Source: an uncultured Bacilli bacterium
GTDB taxonomy: Bacteria; Bacillota_I; Bacilli_A; RF39; UBA660
DNA length: 48,879 nt
NCBI GenBank assembly: GCA_934091015.1
Contig: CAKOKM010000005.1
Location: 1-48,879, forward strand
Direction of reading: 5' to 3'
In this document: piece by piece, positions 17,794 through 27,315 of the stretch
Position numbering within the stretch: the stretch's first letter is position 1
How the letters are laid out: the number at the start of each line of letters is the position of its first letter
The notes under the pieces: generated by a model
What the model was told of the DNA's origin: nothing
Seen by the model: only the letters and a program-made list of their open reading frames with translations
Databases searched by the model: none
Position numbers and translations under genes: made by a program

Positions 17794-19611
17794 ATGAGTA
17801 AAATTATAGGTATAGATTTAGGAACAACAAACAGTTGTGTAGCTGTTTTAGAAGGTGGAGAACCAAAAGTTATTGTTAACCCTGAAGGCGACAGAACGAC
17901 TCCATCAGTAGTTGCTAGTAAAAAAGGAGAAATCCTAGTTGGTGTTACTGCAAAAAGACAAGCTGTAACAAATCCTGAAAATACAATTAGTTCAATTAAA
18001 AGACATATGGGAACTGATTACAAAGTAGAAATGGATGGCAAAAAATATACTCCAGAAGAAATCAGTGCTAAAATTTTAATGAAATTAAAAGCCGATGCTG
18101 AAGCTTATTTAGGAGAAAAAGTTACTAAAGCTGTTATAACAGTTCCAGCATATTTCAATGACGCTCAAAGACAAGCAACTAAAAATGCTGGCAAAATAGC
18201 TGGTTTAGAAGTAGAAAGAATTATCAATGAACCAACCGCTGCAAGTTTAGCATATGGTCTTGATAAACAAGATAAACAAGAAACTGTATTAGTTTACGAT
18301 TTAGGTGGTGGTACATTTGATGTATCAATCCTTGAATTAGGTGATGGTGTATTTGAAGTTAAATCAACAAGTGGTAATAACCATTTAGGTGGAGATGACT
18401 TTGATAAATGCATTATGGATTACTTAGTATCTGAATTCAAGAAAGAAAACGGAATCGACCTATCTAAAGATAAAATGGCAATGCAAAGAATTAAAGATGC
18501 TGCCGAAAAAGCTAAGAAAGACTTAAGTGGAATGTCTACAACAAATATCAATTTACCATTTATTACTCAAACTGAAAGTGGTCCAGTTCATATGGATATT
18601 AACTTAACAAAAGCTAAATTTGAAGACTTGTGTCGTGACCTATTTGATTCAACATTAGAACCAGTTCGTAAAGCTTTAAAAGATGCAAATCTTAAATCAT
18701 CAGATATTGATGAAGTAATCCTAGTTGGTGGATCAACTCGTATTCCTTACATTCAAGAATTAGTTAAAAAAGAATTAGGAAAAGAACCAAATAAGAGTGT
18801 TAACCCTGATGAAGTAGTTGCTATGGGTGCTGCTATTCAAGGTGGAGTTTTAACCGGAGAAGTTAATGATTTAGTATTATTAGATGTTACACCATTATCA
18901 CTTGGTATTGAAACATTAGGTGATGTAATGACTGTATTAATTCCAAGAAATACAACAATTCCAACAAGTAAATCACAAGTATTTTCAACAGCACAAGATA
19001 ATCAACCAGCCGTAGATATTCATGTATTACAAGGTGAAAGACCAATGGCTGCTGATAATAAAACACTTGGAAGATTCCAATTATTAAATATTCCACCAGC
19101 ACCAAGAGGAGTTCCTCAAATTGAAGTAACATTTGATATTGATGCTAACGGAATAGTTAACGTAAAAGCAAAAGACTTAGGAACTAATAAAGAACAATCA
19201 ATAACTATTACATCAAATACAAATTTAACTGATGAAGAAATTGATAAAATGATGAAAGAAGCTGAAGCTAATAAAGATGCTGATGAAAAACGTAAAGCCG
19301 AAGCCGATACCCGTAATGAAGCAGATCAAACAATATTTGCTTGTGAAAAAGCTATTAAAGATTTAGGAGAAAAATTAACTGATTCTGAAAAGAAAGAAAC
19401 AGAAGATTTAATCGCTGACCTAAAGAAAGCTTTAGAAGGAACAGATATTGATGCCATTAAAGATAAAACAAAAGCATTAAATGACAAAGCAATGGCATTA
19501 GCAACTAAGGTTTATGAAGAAGCTGCTAAAACAGCTGAAGCAAATAAAAACAATAATTCATCAGATAAAAATGATGGTGCTGAAGAAGCCGAATTTGTAA
19601 ACAAAGACTAA
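17794..19611 (+). CDS. dnaK: Chaperone DnaK (Hsp70)
   Basis: ATP-driven Hsp70 chaperone, 605 aa. The phosphate-1 motif GIDLGTTNSCVAVLEGGE is at residues 5-22, the phosphate-2 motif VYDLGGGTFDVSILELG near 168 and the adenosine motif ILVGGSTRIPYIQELVKK near 308. The linker VLLLDVTPLSLGIETLG precedes the substrate-binding domain, and a helical lid rich in Lys/Glu closes the protein. The C-terminus lacks the EEVD motif, as expected for a bacterial protein. AGGAAATGA ribosome site. Ends with a strong terminator. Confidence 0.99.
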   Translation: MSKIIGIDLGTTNSCVAVLEGGEPKVIVNPEGDRTTPSVVASKKGEILVGVTAKRQAVTNPENTISSIKRHMGTDYKVEMDGKKYTPEEISAKILMKLKADAEAYLGEKVTKAVITVPAYFNDAQRQATKNAGKIAGLEVERIINEPTAASLAYGLDKQDKQETVLVYDLGGGTFDVSILELGDGVFEVKSTSGNNHLGGDDFDKCIMDYLVSEFKKENGIDLSKDKMAMQRIKDAAEKAKKDLSGMSTTNINLPFITQTESGPVHMDINLTKAKFEDLCRDLFDSTLEPVRKALKDANLKSSDIDEVILVGGSTRIPYIQELVKKELGKEPNKSVNPDEVVAMGAAIQGGVLTGEVNDLVLLDVTPLSLGIETLGDVMTVLIPRNTTIPTSKSQVFSTAQDNQPAVDIHVLQGERPMAADNKTLGRFQLLNIPPAPRGVPQIEVTFDIDANGIVNVKAKDLGTNKEQSITITSNTNLTDEEIDKMMKEAEANKDADEKRKAEADTRNEADQTIFACEKAIKDLGEKLTDSEKKETEDLIADLKKALEGTDIDAIKDKTKALNDKAMALATKVYEEAAKTAEANKNNNSSDKNDGAEEAEFVNKD

Positions 19612-19622
19612 TTAGTAAAGCA

Positions 19623-19650
19623 AAAAGTTCTAGTTATTGCTAGAACTTTT
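19623..19650 (+). terminator. Terminator after dnaK
   Basis: Perfect 11-bp stem AAAAGTTCTAG / CTAGAACTTTT around TTATTG; the T run is within the stem. Ends or attenuates the CIRCE operon before pepF-dnaJ. Confidence 0.85.
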
Positions 19651-19687
19651 AACTAATTACAATAAAATATAAATAAAAGGGTAATTT

Positions 19688-21490
19688 ATGATAAAGCAAA
19701 AAACAAGAAATGAAATAGAAGATAAATATAAATGGGATTTAACCGCAATATTTAAAAACGATGAAGAATTTTTAAATGAGCTAGAAAAATGTAAAGGTAT
19801 TGTTAGTGAACTTAATAAGTTCAAAGGACATATTTTAGATAGTGCTAATTCACTTTATGATTATTTTAAAACAAGTGAAAAAATCGAGAGAAAACTATAT
19901 AAATTATATTATTACGCAAATCTAAAGCACGATGAAGATACTATAAATCCAACATATCAAGAATATTATCAAAAAATCCAAAAACTTTTAACAATATATT
20001 CTGAAGAAACATCTTTTGTAGCACCAGAAATGATGAAAAAAGATTATAGTTATGTAAAAAAATTAATTGATGAAAATAATGAATTAAAAGATTATGAACA
20101 TAATTTAGAAGATTTCTATCGTTATAAAGAGCATACATTAACCGATAAAGAAGAAAAAATATTAAGTACTTTATCAGATGTATTAGGCAAAAATGCCGAA
20201 ACATTTGAAGCTCTAACTGATAGTGATTTAAAATTTGGTAATCTAAAAGATGAAGATGGTAAAATAATTGAATTCACCGAAAGTAATTGGAGTAAAATTG
20301 CCAGATCTCCATCAAGAAATGTTAGAAAAAAAGGATTTAAATTATTATATAAAAGATATGCTGAATTTAAAAATACCTTAGCAAGCACGTTTGCCGGAAA
20401 TGTAGATGTATTAATAAATTTAGCCAAAATAAGAAATTTTTCATCATCCCTAGAAGCATCTTTATTTGATGATGCAATTAGTAAAGAAGTATATATAAAT
20501 GTAATTAACACAGTTAAAAATAATTTAGAACCACTTTATAATTATTATAATTTAAAGAAAGAATGCTTAAACTTAGATATATTGCATTTATATGATATAT
20601 ATGTTGATTTAAAACAAGATTATAATCGTGAATTTAAATTTGAAGAAGCAAAAGATTTAGTGTTTAAAGCATTAAAACCATTAGGCGTTGATTATTTAAA
20701 TATACTACAAAAAGCGTTTGATGAAAAATGGATCGATGTATATAACAATGTTGGAAAAAGAAGTGGAGCCTATTCAAGCGGCTTTTATGATACTTATCCT
20801 TATGTTCTTCTTAATTTTGAAGGAAAATTAGATGATGTGTCAACTCTTGCCCACGAACTAGGCCATTCAGTTCATACTTATCTATCATGCAATAATAACA
20901 CATATAATAATTCAAGTTATAAAATATTTGTTGCTGAAGTAGCATCAACTGTTAACGAAATGTTATTGAGATTATATCTACTTAATAACTCAAAAAATGA
21001 TAATGAAAAACTATATATATTAAATCAAATAATGGAACTATTTAAATCAACAATATACCGTCAAACCATGTTTGCCGAATTTGAAATGAATATGCATAAC
21101 TTAAGAAGTAATGGTGAAGCATTAACTTATGAATTGTTATGTCAAAAATATTATGAACTAAATAAAACTTATTTTGGTAAAGATGTTATAGTAGATAAGG
21201 AAATAATGTATGAATGGGAAAGAATCCCTCATTTCTATTATGATTTCTATGTTTATAAATATGTTATAGGTCTTGCTTGCGCATGTAAAATTGCTAATGA
21301 CATTTATAATAAAGTTCCAAATGCATTAGAAAATTATAAAAAGTTTTTAAAAAGTGGTGGATCAAATTACCCAAGTGAAGAATTAAAATATGCAGGTATA
21401 GATATAACTAAACCTGATGTACTAATAGATGCAATAAATTTCTTTGATGAAACAGTTAAAGAATATCAAAAAATATTAAGAAAGAGGTAA
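19688..21490 (+). CDS. pepF: Oligoendopeptidase F (M3 family)
   Basis: Cytosolic zinc metallopeptidase of the M3 family that degrades short peptides, 600 aa. The HExxH motif appears as HELGHSVH with His389, Glu390 and His393; a downstream EVASTVNE supplies the third ligand. YSSGFYDTYPYVLLNF upstream of the motif is typical of PepF/M3B proteins. It sits between dnaK and dnaJ, five bases before dnaJ, so it is likely co-transcribed with dnaJ and may help clear peptides under stress. Confidence 0.96.
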   Translation: MIKQKTRNEIEDKYKWDLTAIFKNDEEFLNELEKCKGIVSELNKFKGHILDSANSLYDYFKTSEKIERKLYKLYYYANLKHDEDTINPTYQEYYQKIQKLLTIYSEETSFVAPEMMKKDYSYVKKLIDENNELKDYEHNLEDFYRYKEHTLTDKEEKILSTLSDVLGKNAETFEALTDSDLKFGNLKDEDGKIIEFTESNWSKIARSPSRNVRKKGFKLLYKRYAEFKNTLASTFAGNVDVLINLAKIRNFSSSLEASLFDDAISKEVYINVINTVKNNLEPLYNYYNLKKECLNLDILHLYDIYVDLKQDYNREFKFEEAKDLVFKALKPLGVDYLNILQKAFDEKWIDVYNNVGKRSGAYSSGFYDTYPYVLLNFEGKLDDVSTLAHELGHSVHTYLSCNNNTYNNSSYKIFVAEVASTVNEMLLRLYLLNNSKNDNEKLYILNQIMELFKSTIYRQTMFAEFEMNMHNLRSNGEALTYELLCQKYYELNKTYFGKDVIVDKEIMYEWERIPHFYYDFYVYKYVIGLACACKIANDIYNKVPNALENYKKFLKSGGSNYPSEELKYAGIDITKPDVLIDAINFFDETVKEYQKILRKR

Positions 21491-21495
21491 TAAAA

Positions 21496-22635
21496 ATGGC
21501 TAAAAAGGATTATTATGAAACATTAGGTGTATCAAAAAATGCTACTGATGCTGAAATAAAAAGTGCTTTTAGAAAAATGGCTAAACAATATCATCCAGAC
21601 GTAAATAAAGAGCCTGGTGCTGCTGAAAAGTTTAAAGAAATATCTGAAGCCTATAGTGTTTTATCTGATGAAAATAAGCGAAAAATATATGACCAATATG
21701 GTGCCGATGCTGTAAATAATGCTGGTCAAGGCGGTACCGGAGGGTTCGGTGGTTTTGGCGGATTCCAAGGTGGATTTGGGGATTTTTCTGGATTTGGTTT
21801 TGGGCAAGACGATTTAGAAGACATTATTAGTTCATTCTTTGGCGGTGGTTCATCTAAATCAAGAAAAGCATCAGCTACTAAGGGCGAAGATTCACTAGTA
21901 AGAATCAATCTAACGTTTGAAGAAGCTATGTTTGGATGTGAAAAATCATTTAAAATAAGTTTGAATACTATGTGTCAAGATTGTAACGGTAAAGGAGGAT
22001 TAAATCCTCATACATGTTCAAAATGTAACGGTAAAGGACGCATTATTTCTCAGCAAAGAACCTTATTTGGTGTAACCAGTGTTCAAACAATTTGTCCAAA
22101 CTGTCGTGGTACAGGAGAAGAATTTGCTAAAACATGTTCAACATGTCGCGGTACCGGAAGATGTAAAGTTGAAAAGACAATTACATTAAGAGTACCATCA
22201 GGAGTAGCAACAGGTGATCAAATGCGTATGTCTGGAAAAGGTTCTGCTGGAACAAATGGTGGGCCAAATGGTGACATATATATCGAATTTGTAGTTAAAG
22301 ATCATCCATTATTTGTTAGAGATGGCCGTAATATTATCTTAGAAGTACCGTTAACTATAACTGAAGCTGTATTAGGATGTGTTAAAGAAATTCCAACAAT
22401 TAATGGAAAAACTAAAATAGAAATCGATGCTGGAGTTCAAAATGGAGAAGAGTTAAAACTTCGTGGTAAAGGTATTAATGAGGAACGTAGTGGTAAAACA
22501 GGCGATATGATTATTAAAATAAAAGTATTAATTCCTAAAAAATTAGACAGAACTCAAAAATCATTATTTAAAGATTTAGCAGATACTGACTTAGAAACAA
22601 ATGAAGAGTTTAAAAAGTTTAATAAATATTTATAA
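21496..22635 (+). CDS. dnaJ: Chaperone DnaJ (Hsp40)
   Basis: Co-chaperone that stimulates DnaK ATPase, 379 aa. J domain at residues 1-70 with HPD (KQYHPDVNKEPGAAEKF). A Gly/Phe-rich linker (about 76-105) follows, then a zinc domain with four CxxCxGxG repeats (CQDCNGKG, CSKCNGKG, CPNCRGTG, CSTCRGTG), and then the C-terminal substrate-binding beta domains. AAGAGGTAATAAAA precedes the ATG. It starts five bases after pepF. The 3' end of the gene forms the left arm of the terminator hairpin. Confidence 0.99.
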   Translation: MAKKDYYETLGVSKNATDAEIKSAFRKMAKQYHPDVNKEPGAAEKFKEISEAYSVLSDENKRKIYDQYGADAVNNAGQGGTGGFGGFGGFQGGFGDFSGFGFGQDDLEDIISSFFGGGSSKSRKASATKGEDSLVRINLTFEEAMFGCEKSFKISLNTMCQDCNGKGGLNPHTCSKCNGKGRIISQQRTLFGVTSVQTICPNCRGTGEEFAKTCSTCRGTGRCKVEKTITLRVPSGVATGDQMRMSGKGSAGTNGGPNGDIYIEFVVKDHPLFVRDGRNIILEVPLTITEAVLGCVKEIPTINGKTKIEIDAGVQNGEELKLRGKGINEERSGKTGDMIIKIKVLIPKKLDRTQKSLFKDLADTDLETNEEFKKFNKYL

Positions 22636-22652
22636 TCATTGTTTATTAAACT
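22613..22652 (+). terminator. Terminator overlapping the dnaJ 3' end
   Basis: AAAGTTTAATAAA (inside dnaJ) pairs with TTTATTAAACTTT around a ~15-base loop; a T-rich stretch follows. Confidence 0.75.
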
Positions 22653-22664
22653 TTTTCTTTTTGA

Positions 22665-22670
22665 TATAAT
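22665..22670 (+). promoter_or_regulatory. -10 element for lepB-holA
   Basis: Perfect TATAAT with a poor T-rich -35. The transcript would begin near 22677, about 25 nt before the lepB ATG. Confidence 0.5.
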
Positions 22671-22702
22671 TTAATGGTAATAGAAAGTTGGCGATTAATA
22701 GC

Positions 22703-23203
22703 ATGGAACAAATAAAAAAATGGCTTAAAGAAAACATTGTATTTTTAATTATTTTAACAACAATCATTGTAATTAGAATATTCTTTTATTCTCCAATAAG
22801 AGTAAATGGAACAAGTATGTATCCAACTCTTCAAGATAAAGAATTTATGATATTAAATAAAATAAGTTTAAAACAAGGAATCAATAGATTTGATATTGTT
22901 GTAGTTCAAGATAATAATAACAAACACATTATAAAAAGAGTAATTGGATTACCAGGTGAATCAATTATGTACAAAGATAATAAATTGTATATCAATGGTA
23001 AAGTAGTTGAAGATAATTATAGTAAAACTGATACTAATGATTTTGATAATATCGTATTAGGTGAAAACGAATATTTTGTTATGGGTGATAACAGAGTAGT
23101 GTCAAAAGATAGTCGTGTAATAGGCCCAGTAAATATTAAAAATATAAAAGGAAAAACCAATTTAATAATCTTTCCTTTTAATAAAATAGGATTTGTTGAA
23201 TGA
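22703..23203 (+). CDS. lepB: Signal peptidase I
   Basis: Membrane serine protease that removes signal peptides outside the membrane. From the ATG at 22703 it is 166 aa; a TTG at 22688 would add five residues, and no strong ribosome site decides between them. One N-terminal membrane segment (about residues 12-29). Catalytic Ser38 in NGTSMYPTL and Lys78 in KRVIGLPGE. The box-E motif GDNRVVSKDSRVIGPV lies near the C-terminus. Ends in TGA, which overlaps the holA start codon. Confidence 0.95.
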   Translation: MEQIKKWLKENIVFLIILTTIIVIRIFFYSPIRVNGTSMYPTLQDKEFMILNKISLKQGINRFDIVVVQDNNNKHIIKRVIGLPGESIMYKDNKLYINGKVVEDNYSKTDTNDFDNIVLGENEYFVMGDNRVVSKDSRVIGPVNIKNIKGKTNLIIFPFNKIGFVE

Positions 23204-24102
23204 AAAATTATATTTTAAATATATATTCAAACTATTTATTAGAAGAAGAAATTAATAAAATAATATCAAAAGAAGATAACATAATCAATTTAAATTATGA
23301 TGATCTAAAAATAGATGATGTCATTTTAGAATGTTCATATTACTCGCTAATTGATACTTCTAAATGTGTAATAGTTAAAAATTTCAAGTTAAATGAAGAT
23401 GCAAGAAAATTAATAAACTATCTAGAAAATCCCAACAAAGACGTTAAATTAATATTAGTATGCAATAACTATGATAAACGAAACAAAATATATAAAGATA
23501 TTAAAGACAAGATAAACATTATCGAAATAAAAGCATTAAAACCTAATGAAATTATAAATAAGATAAATTCCTACTGTAAAGAAAAACAAATTAAAATAGG
23601 TTACAACGATATAAATTATTTATTAGATAAAAATCAAAATGACTTAGACCTAGTAATAAGTGAAATAACCAAATTATGCATCATATCAAATAATATTAAT
23701 ACAGATATAATTAACACTTATGGCTCATTTATACCAAATGACGATAGTTTCGAATTATGTGATGCAATTGTTGAAAAAAAGGTCAAAGAAATACCATCAC
23801 TATTAAATGAATTTATTGAAGCAAGAAAAGAAGTAATCCCTTTTATCGCCTTGCTTGCTATGCAATATAGATATATTTATGCTTGTAAGAATATTAATAA
23901 ATCATCCGATTATTTAATGAAGTTATTTAGTGTAAGTAGCGATTATCCATTTATTAAAGCAAAAGGTCGTACAAGCAAATATACGGTTCAAGAATTAAAA
24001 GAAATAATTATTAATTTAGCAAAAGCAGATTTAGATTTAAAATCAACAGATAAAGATAAATACAATATTTTAAAAGCATTTATAAGTAGCGTTATAGTAT
24101 AA
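23200..24102 (+). CDS. holA: DNA polymerase III delta subunit
   Basis: Clamp-loader delta subunit, 300 aa, which opens the beta sliding clamp. Recognised from the family architecture: the divergent N-terminal domain (YLLEEEINKII), the middle segment NDLDLVISEITKLC, and the C-terminal collar with DDSFELCDAIVEKK, IALLAMQYRYIYACK and NLAKADLDLKST. The start ATG overlaps the TGA of lepB by four bases, implying translational coupling. Confidence 0.9.
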   Translation: MKNYILNIYSNYLLEEEINKIISKEDNIINLNYDDLKIDDVILECSYYSLIDTSKCVIVKNFKLNEDARKLINYLENPNKDVKLILVCNNYDKRNKIYKDIKDKINIIEIKALKPNEIINKINSYCKEKQIKIGYNDINYLLDKNQNDLDLVISEITKLCIISNNINTDIINTYGSFIPNDDSFELCDAIVEKKVKEIPSLLNEFIEARKEVIPFIALLAMQYRYIYACKNINKSSDYLMKLFSVSSDYPFIKAKGRTSKYTVQELKEIIINLAKADLDLKSTDKDKYNILKAFISSVIV

Positions 24103-24116
24103 AAAGGATGGTTAAA

Positions 24117-24278
24117 ATGGAAACAAAAGAAATTGTGTATAATGGTAAAAAAATAAATATAATTACTAGTTTACCAAATGAATATTATGAAAAAACATTA
24201 CCAAATGAAACATTTGAAGAAATAAAAGAATTAATAATTGAAAACAATAAACAAACTTGTTTAGGAGAACAACAATGA
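24117..24278 (+). CDS. 53 aa unknown peptide coupled to the next gene
   Basis: ATG at 24117 with AAAGGATGG upstream, stop TGA at 24276-24278 overlapping the ATG of the next gene (ATGA). It encodes a charged peptide beginning METKEIVYNGKKI with no membrane segment or known motif. The overlap and ribosome site support a real gene translated together with the 655 aa protein. It may be a partner or regulator of that protein; this is inference from position only. Confidence 0.65.
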   Translation: METKEIVYNGKKINIITSLPNEYYEKTLPNETFEEIKELIIENNKQTCLGEQQ

Positions 24279-26242
24279 ATAAAGAACAAATATTAGATAA
24301 TTTTTTAAAATATTATGCCGAAATTTTAAGACAAAATTCTGGTTTAACTTTAAATCAAGATACATTTTATTATGAATTGATGCAGTATGGATTAACAAAA
24401 GAAGAAATAAAAGACAATAATATATCAGAATGTTTTTTAGACTGGACAACCCATTTTAAAAACAGTAACTTATATGTAGGACAAATAGCTTCCCAGCCAG
24501 GATTTTGTCAGTTCGTAAATAGAGAAGGTTTCAGCCAATATAGTAATATAAAAATATATTTAAGCTTTAATAAAAAAGAAATAAAATCATGTGTTAATCA
24601 AATATTTGATTACATTAATAAAAATAATATGGCAACACGTTCTAAAGTATCACACACAATAAGAAGTGATTCAGTAGTTATTAGATTAAATAAAATAGAA
24701 GATGCTAAACAATTTCTAAAATATATAAACAATGATAACTATTTAAAATCATGTGCTAAAAAAGTAAATCCATTTTTAATAAATGATGGAATTGCTGGTC
24801 TTGCCTATGATCGCAAGATAAGTTATAATGCAGTTTTAGCATTTCTTTTAGAAAAATATTTTAAACAAATTCAAAACTACAATGAAGTAAACTTAGATAA
24901 TTTTAAACAATTTGTTGATAGATATTATAATAGTGTCTTTATTCAAAAAGATAGTTTACCAGAATTTTTATATGAAAAAGAGGTTCAAAACAACATTAAT
25001 GGATTTTCTTCTATAGGAGATTTAATTACTAATTATTTTGAGGTAATTGGTCTAATAAAAATGACATTAGATAAAGATACAACACTTCATAATTATTATA
25101 ACTATATTAAAAATTGTCAAAATATAACATATATTCAAAAAGTAAAAGATTTATTTAGTAAATATATTAATAAAAAATACAATATAAGTACTACTGAAAA
25201 AAGCCAAATATTTAATAACTATCTAGATTATTCTTTTAATAATTATAACGATATAGAATTGACAAATCAAATTCAAAAATTTTTAGCAGGTCAAATTGAT
25301 TTACTTTCAAAAAATAATAAGTATTATAATAGTTTGATTAATCATATTTTGCCAAGCGATATAAATAATATTACCAATAATAATTTAAATGATTATATCA
25401 AAGATAGATACACAAAAATAAAGAAAAAATCTATTGGTAAAAAAGAAATGTTATTAAATGCTTATTTAGACTATGCAATTGCAACATATGGTTTCAATAA
25501 AACAATCAATTTACTAAAAAATTATTATTTATTAGGAAGAGAAGATGCAATAACAAGAGAACATAATTTCAGGGATTTATTTACAAAATATTTATCACCA
25601 GTTGATATTATGAATATAACAAAAAATAATTTAAATAATTACATCTTAATCAAATATCCAGAATGCGTAAATGAAGATAATCCTCAAATTTTACTTAGCG
25701 ATGCTATTACATATACAATTAATAAATACGGTAAAGCCCATGGACAATTAGCACTTCAAAAACTTTTAGAAGGTGATTCATCATATATAAGTAATGGAAA
25801 TAACAGTTATCGTGATCGAATAAACTTGTTTCCTATAAATGTTTACAAACATCTTGTATCAAATATTATTAAAGAAAATAAAACAAATATTAGTAATCAA
25901 GAATTTGTTATCAACAAGCTATTTAAAGCAAATGTTTTAGAAGATAATATAATATCTAATGAAATATTAAAACAATTGCAAGAAGAAATAAAAAAGGCCA
26001 TGAGAAAGTATGGGCTAAGATATGGAAATCAGTTAGTAAATGAATTATTGATAGGTAATACCAGTTTATTATTAGTCAGTGAAGAATCAAAATTGTTAAG
26101 TTCAATTCCAGAAGAAGATATAATCAAAGCAACATATATATTATTAGATGGATATATTAATGATAAAAATAATGATATTTGTAAATACATTGTATCTCAA
26201 AACCTTGAAAATTTAACCACTACCAATAATATGCATAAATAA
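24275..26242 (+). CDS. Unknown 655 aa protein with ~80-residue repeats
   Basis: I chose the ATG at 24275 because TAGGAG lies eight bases upstream; a TTG at 24257 is less likely. I do not recognise the protein. The N-terminal ~220 residues form a globular region (VGQIASQPGFCQFVNREGF, then a segment with RSDSVVIRL and INDGIAGLAYDRKISYNAV). From about residue 275 to the end, four degenerate ~80-residue units recur, each with a YI..KY core, LL.(A/D)...Y, then KYG...L..LL.G and a closing YRD...LSP.DI..IT.NNLN.YI-like linker. No signal peptide or membrane segment. It follows holA and ends at a bidirectional terminator. Confidence 0.85.
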   Translation: MNKEQILDNFLKYYAEILRQNSGLTLNQDTFYYELMQYGLTKEEIKDNNISECFLDWTTHFKNSNLYVGQIASQPGFCQFVNREGFSQYSNIKIYLSFNKKEIKSCVNQIFDYINKNNMATRSKVSHTIRSDSVVIRLNKIEDAKQFLKYINNDNYLKSCAKKVNPFLINDGIAGLAYDRKISYNAVLAFLLEKYFKQIQNYNEVNLDNFKQFVDRYYNSVFIQKDSLPEFLYEKEVQNNINGFSSIGDLITNYFEVIGLIKMTLDKDTTLHNYYNYIKNCQNITYIQKVKDLFSKYINKKYNISTTEKSQIFNNYLDYSFNNYNDIELTNQIQKFLAGQIDLLSKNNKYYNSLINHILPSDINNITNNNLNDYIKDRYTKIKKKSIGKKEMLLNAYLDYAIATYGFNKTINLLKNYYLLGREDAITREHNFRDLFTKYLSPVDIMNITKNNLNNYILIKYPECVNEDNPQILLSDAITYTINKYGKAHGQLALQKLLEGDSSYISNGNNSYRDRINLFPINVYKHLVSNIIKENKTNISNQEFVINKLFKANVLEDNIISNEILKQLQEEIKKAMRKYGLRYGNQLVNELLIGNTSLLLVSEESKLLSSIPEEDIIKATYILLDGYINDKNNDICKYIVSQNLENLTTTNNMHK

Positions 26243-26248
26243 ACATGC

Positions 26249-26278
26249 AAAAAGGTTATCAAAAAAGATAGCCTTTTA
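26249..26278. terminator. Bidirectional terminator between convergent genes
   Basis: AAAAGGTTATC pairs with GATAGCCTTTT around six A; A and T runs on both sides serve the 655 aa gene (+) and rnhC (-). Confidence 0.85.
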
Positions 26279-27223
26279 TTTATTTCCTAATATATTTTTA
26301 ACTTTCTCTGTATTTTTAAAGTTTAATTTAGCAATTTTACTAAGTTCATCAACACCATATTTTTTTACTATCATCGCAGCTTGTTTATCAACTTCAGGTC
26401 CAGCACCTTTTTTAATAAATATTTGATATTTTTCTTCAATCTTTTTCATTTCCATTAAAAATACATATCTACATATTATTGAAGAAACAGCAACCGCATA
26501 GCATTTATCTTCTGCCTTAGTAGTAAAAGTAATTTTTTTATAAACTTCTTTAGCATCCTTTATATATTCAAAATAATTTTTAGGAAAGCAAAATTGATCA
26601 ACAACAACGTATTTAACATCGTCATAATTGTTTTTAACCATATTAACAAGAACCTTATTATGTAAAATTGCTTTAATCTTATTCATATTAGTAGGATACT
26701 TATTATAAGTTTGATTATCTAAAATATAAGTAGAGTGGGGAATAGTTTTAATTAATTTAGGGCCTATTTTAAGAATAATATCATCTGTTATTTTCTTACT
26801 ATCTTTAACACCCAAATTCATTACTTCTTTAATATTTTCTTTGCTTACATATGATGCCGTAACAACAATAGGCCCAAAATAATCGCCAGTTCCAACTTCA
26901 TCTGATCCAATAGTAGCAACATTTCTAAATCTTAAATCAGTTTCTTCTTTTACTTTATCTTTCTTCTTATCTTCACTCTTTTTAAGTTCGCTGTCAATAT
27001 TTCGATTATTTAAACTCATTTCCAAATCCTTCCAAATTTGAGCCTCGATATCAGCACTATTTCCTTGAAAAACAACTTTTCCTGAATTATAAAGAGTTAC
27101 ATTAGTATCCGCATCATCTGCTTGAAATATAGCATAAGGAGGAGTTTTTTGTCTACTTTTATCAGCATAAAAACTAATCATTCTATTTTTTACATTATCA
27201 CTTACAGTAAATACAATTGTCAT
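26276..27223 (-). CDS. rnhC: Ribonuclease HIII
   Basis: Degrades the RNA strand of RNA-DNA hybrids. From the ATG at 27223 (GGTGAT upstream) it is 315 aa; six codons further upstream remain open. The N-terminal TBP-like substrate-binding domain (KSRQKTPPYAIFQADDADTNVTLYNSGKVVFQG) is diagnostic of RNase HIII, as opposed to HII. The catalytic domain starts with IGSDEVGTGDYFGP (Asp-Glu pair) and continues with VKDSKKITD and VDQF. It is one of very few minus-strand genes left of the dif site, that is, against the prevailing orientation. Confidence 0.96.
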   Translation of the reverse strand: MTIVFTVSDNVKNRMISFYADKSRQKTPPYAIFQADDADTNVTLYNSGKVVFQGNSADIEAQIWKDLEMSLNNRNIDSELKKSEDKKKDKVKEETDLRFRNVATIGSDEVGTGDYFGPIVVTASYVSKENIKEVMNLGVKDSKKITDDIILKIGPKLIKTIPHSTYILDNQTYNKYPTNMNKIKAILHNKVLVNMVKNNYDDVKYVVVDQFCFPKNYFEYIKDAKEVYKKITFTTKAEDKCYAVAVSSIICRYVFLMEMKKIEEKYQIFIKKGAGPEVDKQAAMIVKKYGVDELSKIAKLNFKNTEKVKNILGNK

Positions 27224-27315
27224 AAACATCACCAACTTCATAATACCATAACTTTTTAATTATTTCTTTACTTTTTTTAAGTTATTATAATATAATTAAT
27301 CTAGGAGTGTAAAAA

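Noticed and set aside
24257..24274. TTG start for the 655 aa protein
   Set aside because: The ribosome site TAGGAG lies inside these codons and points to the ATG at 24275, which also overlaps the upstream stop.
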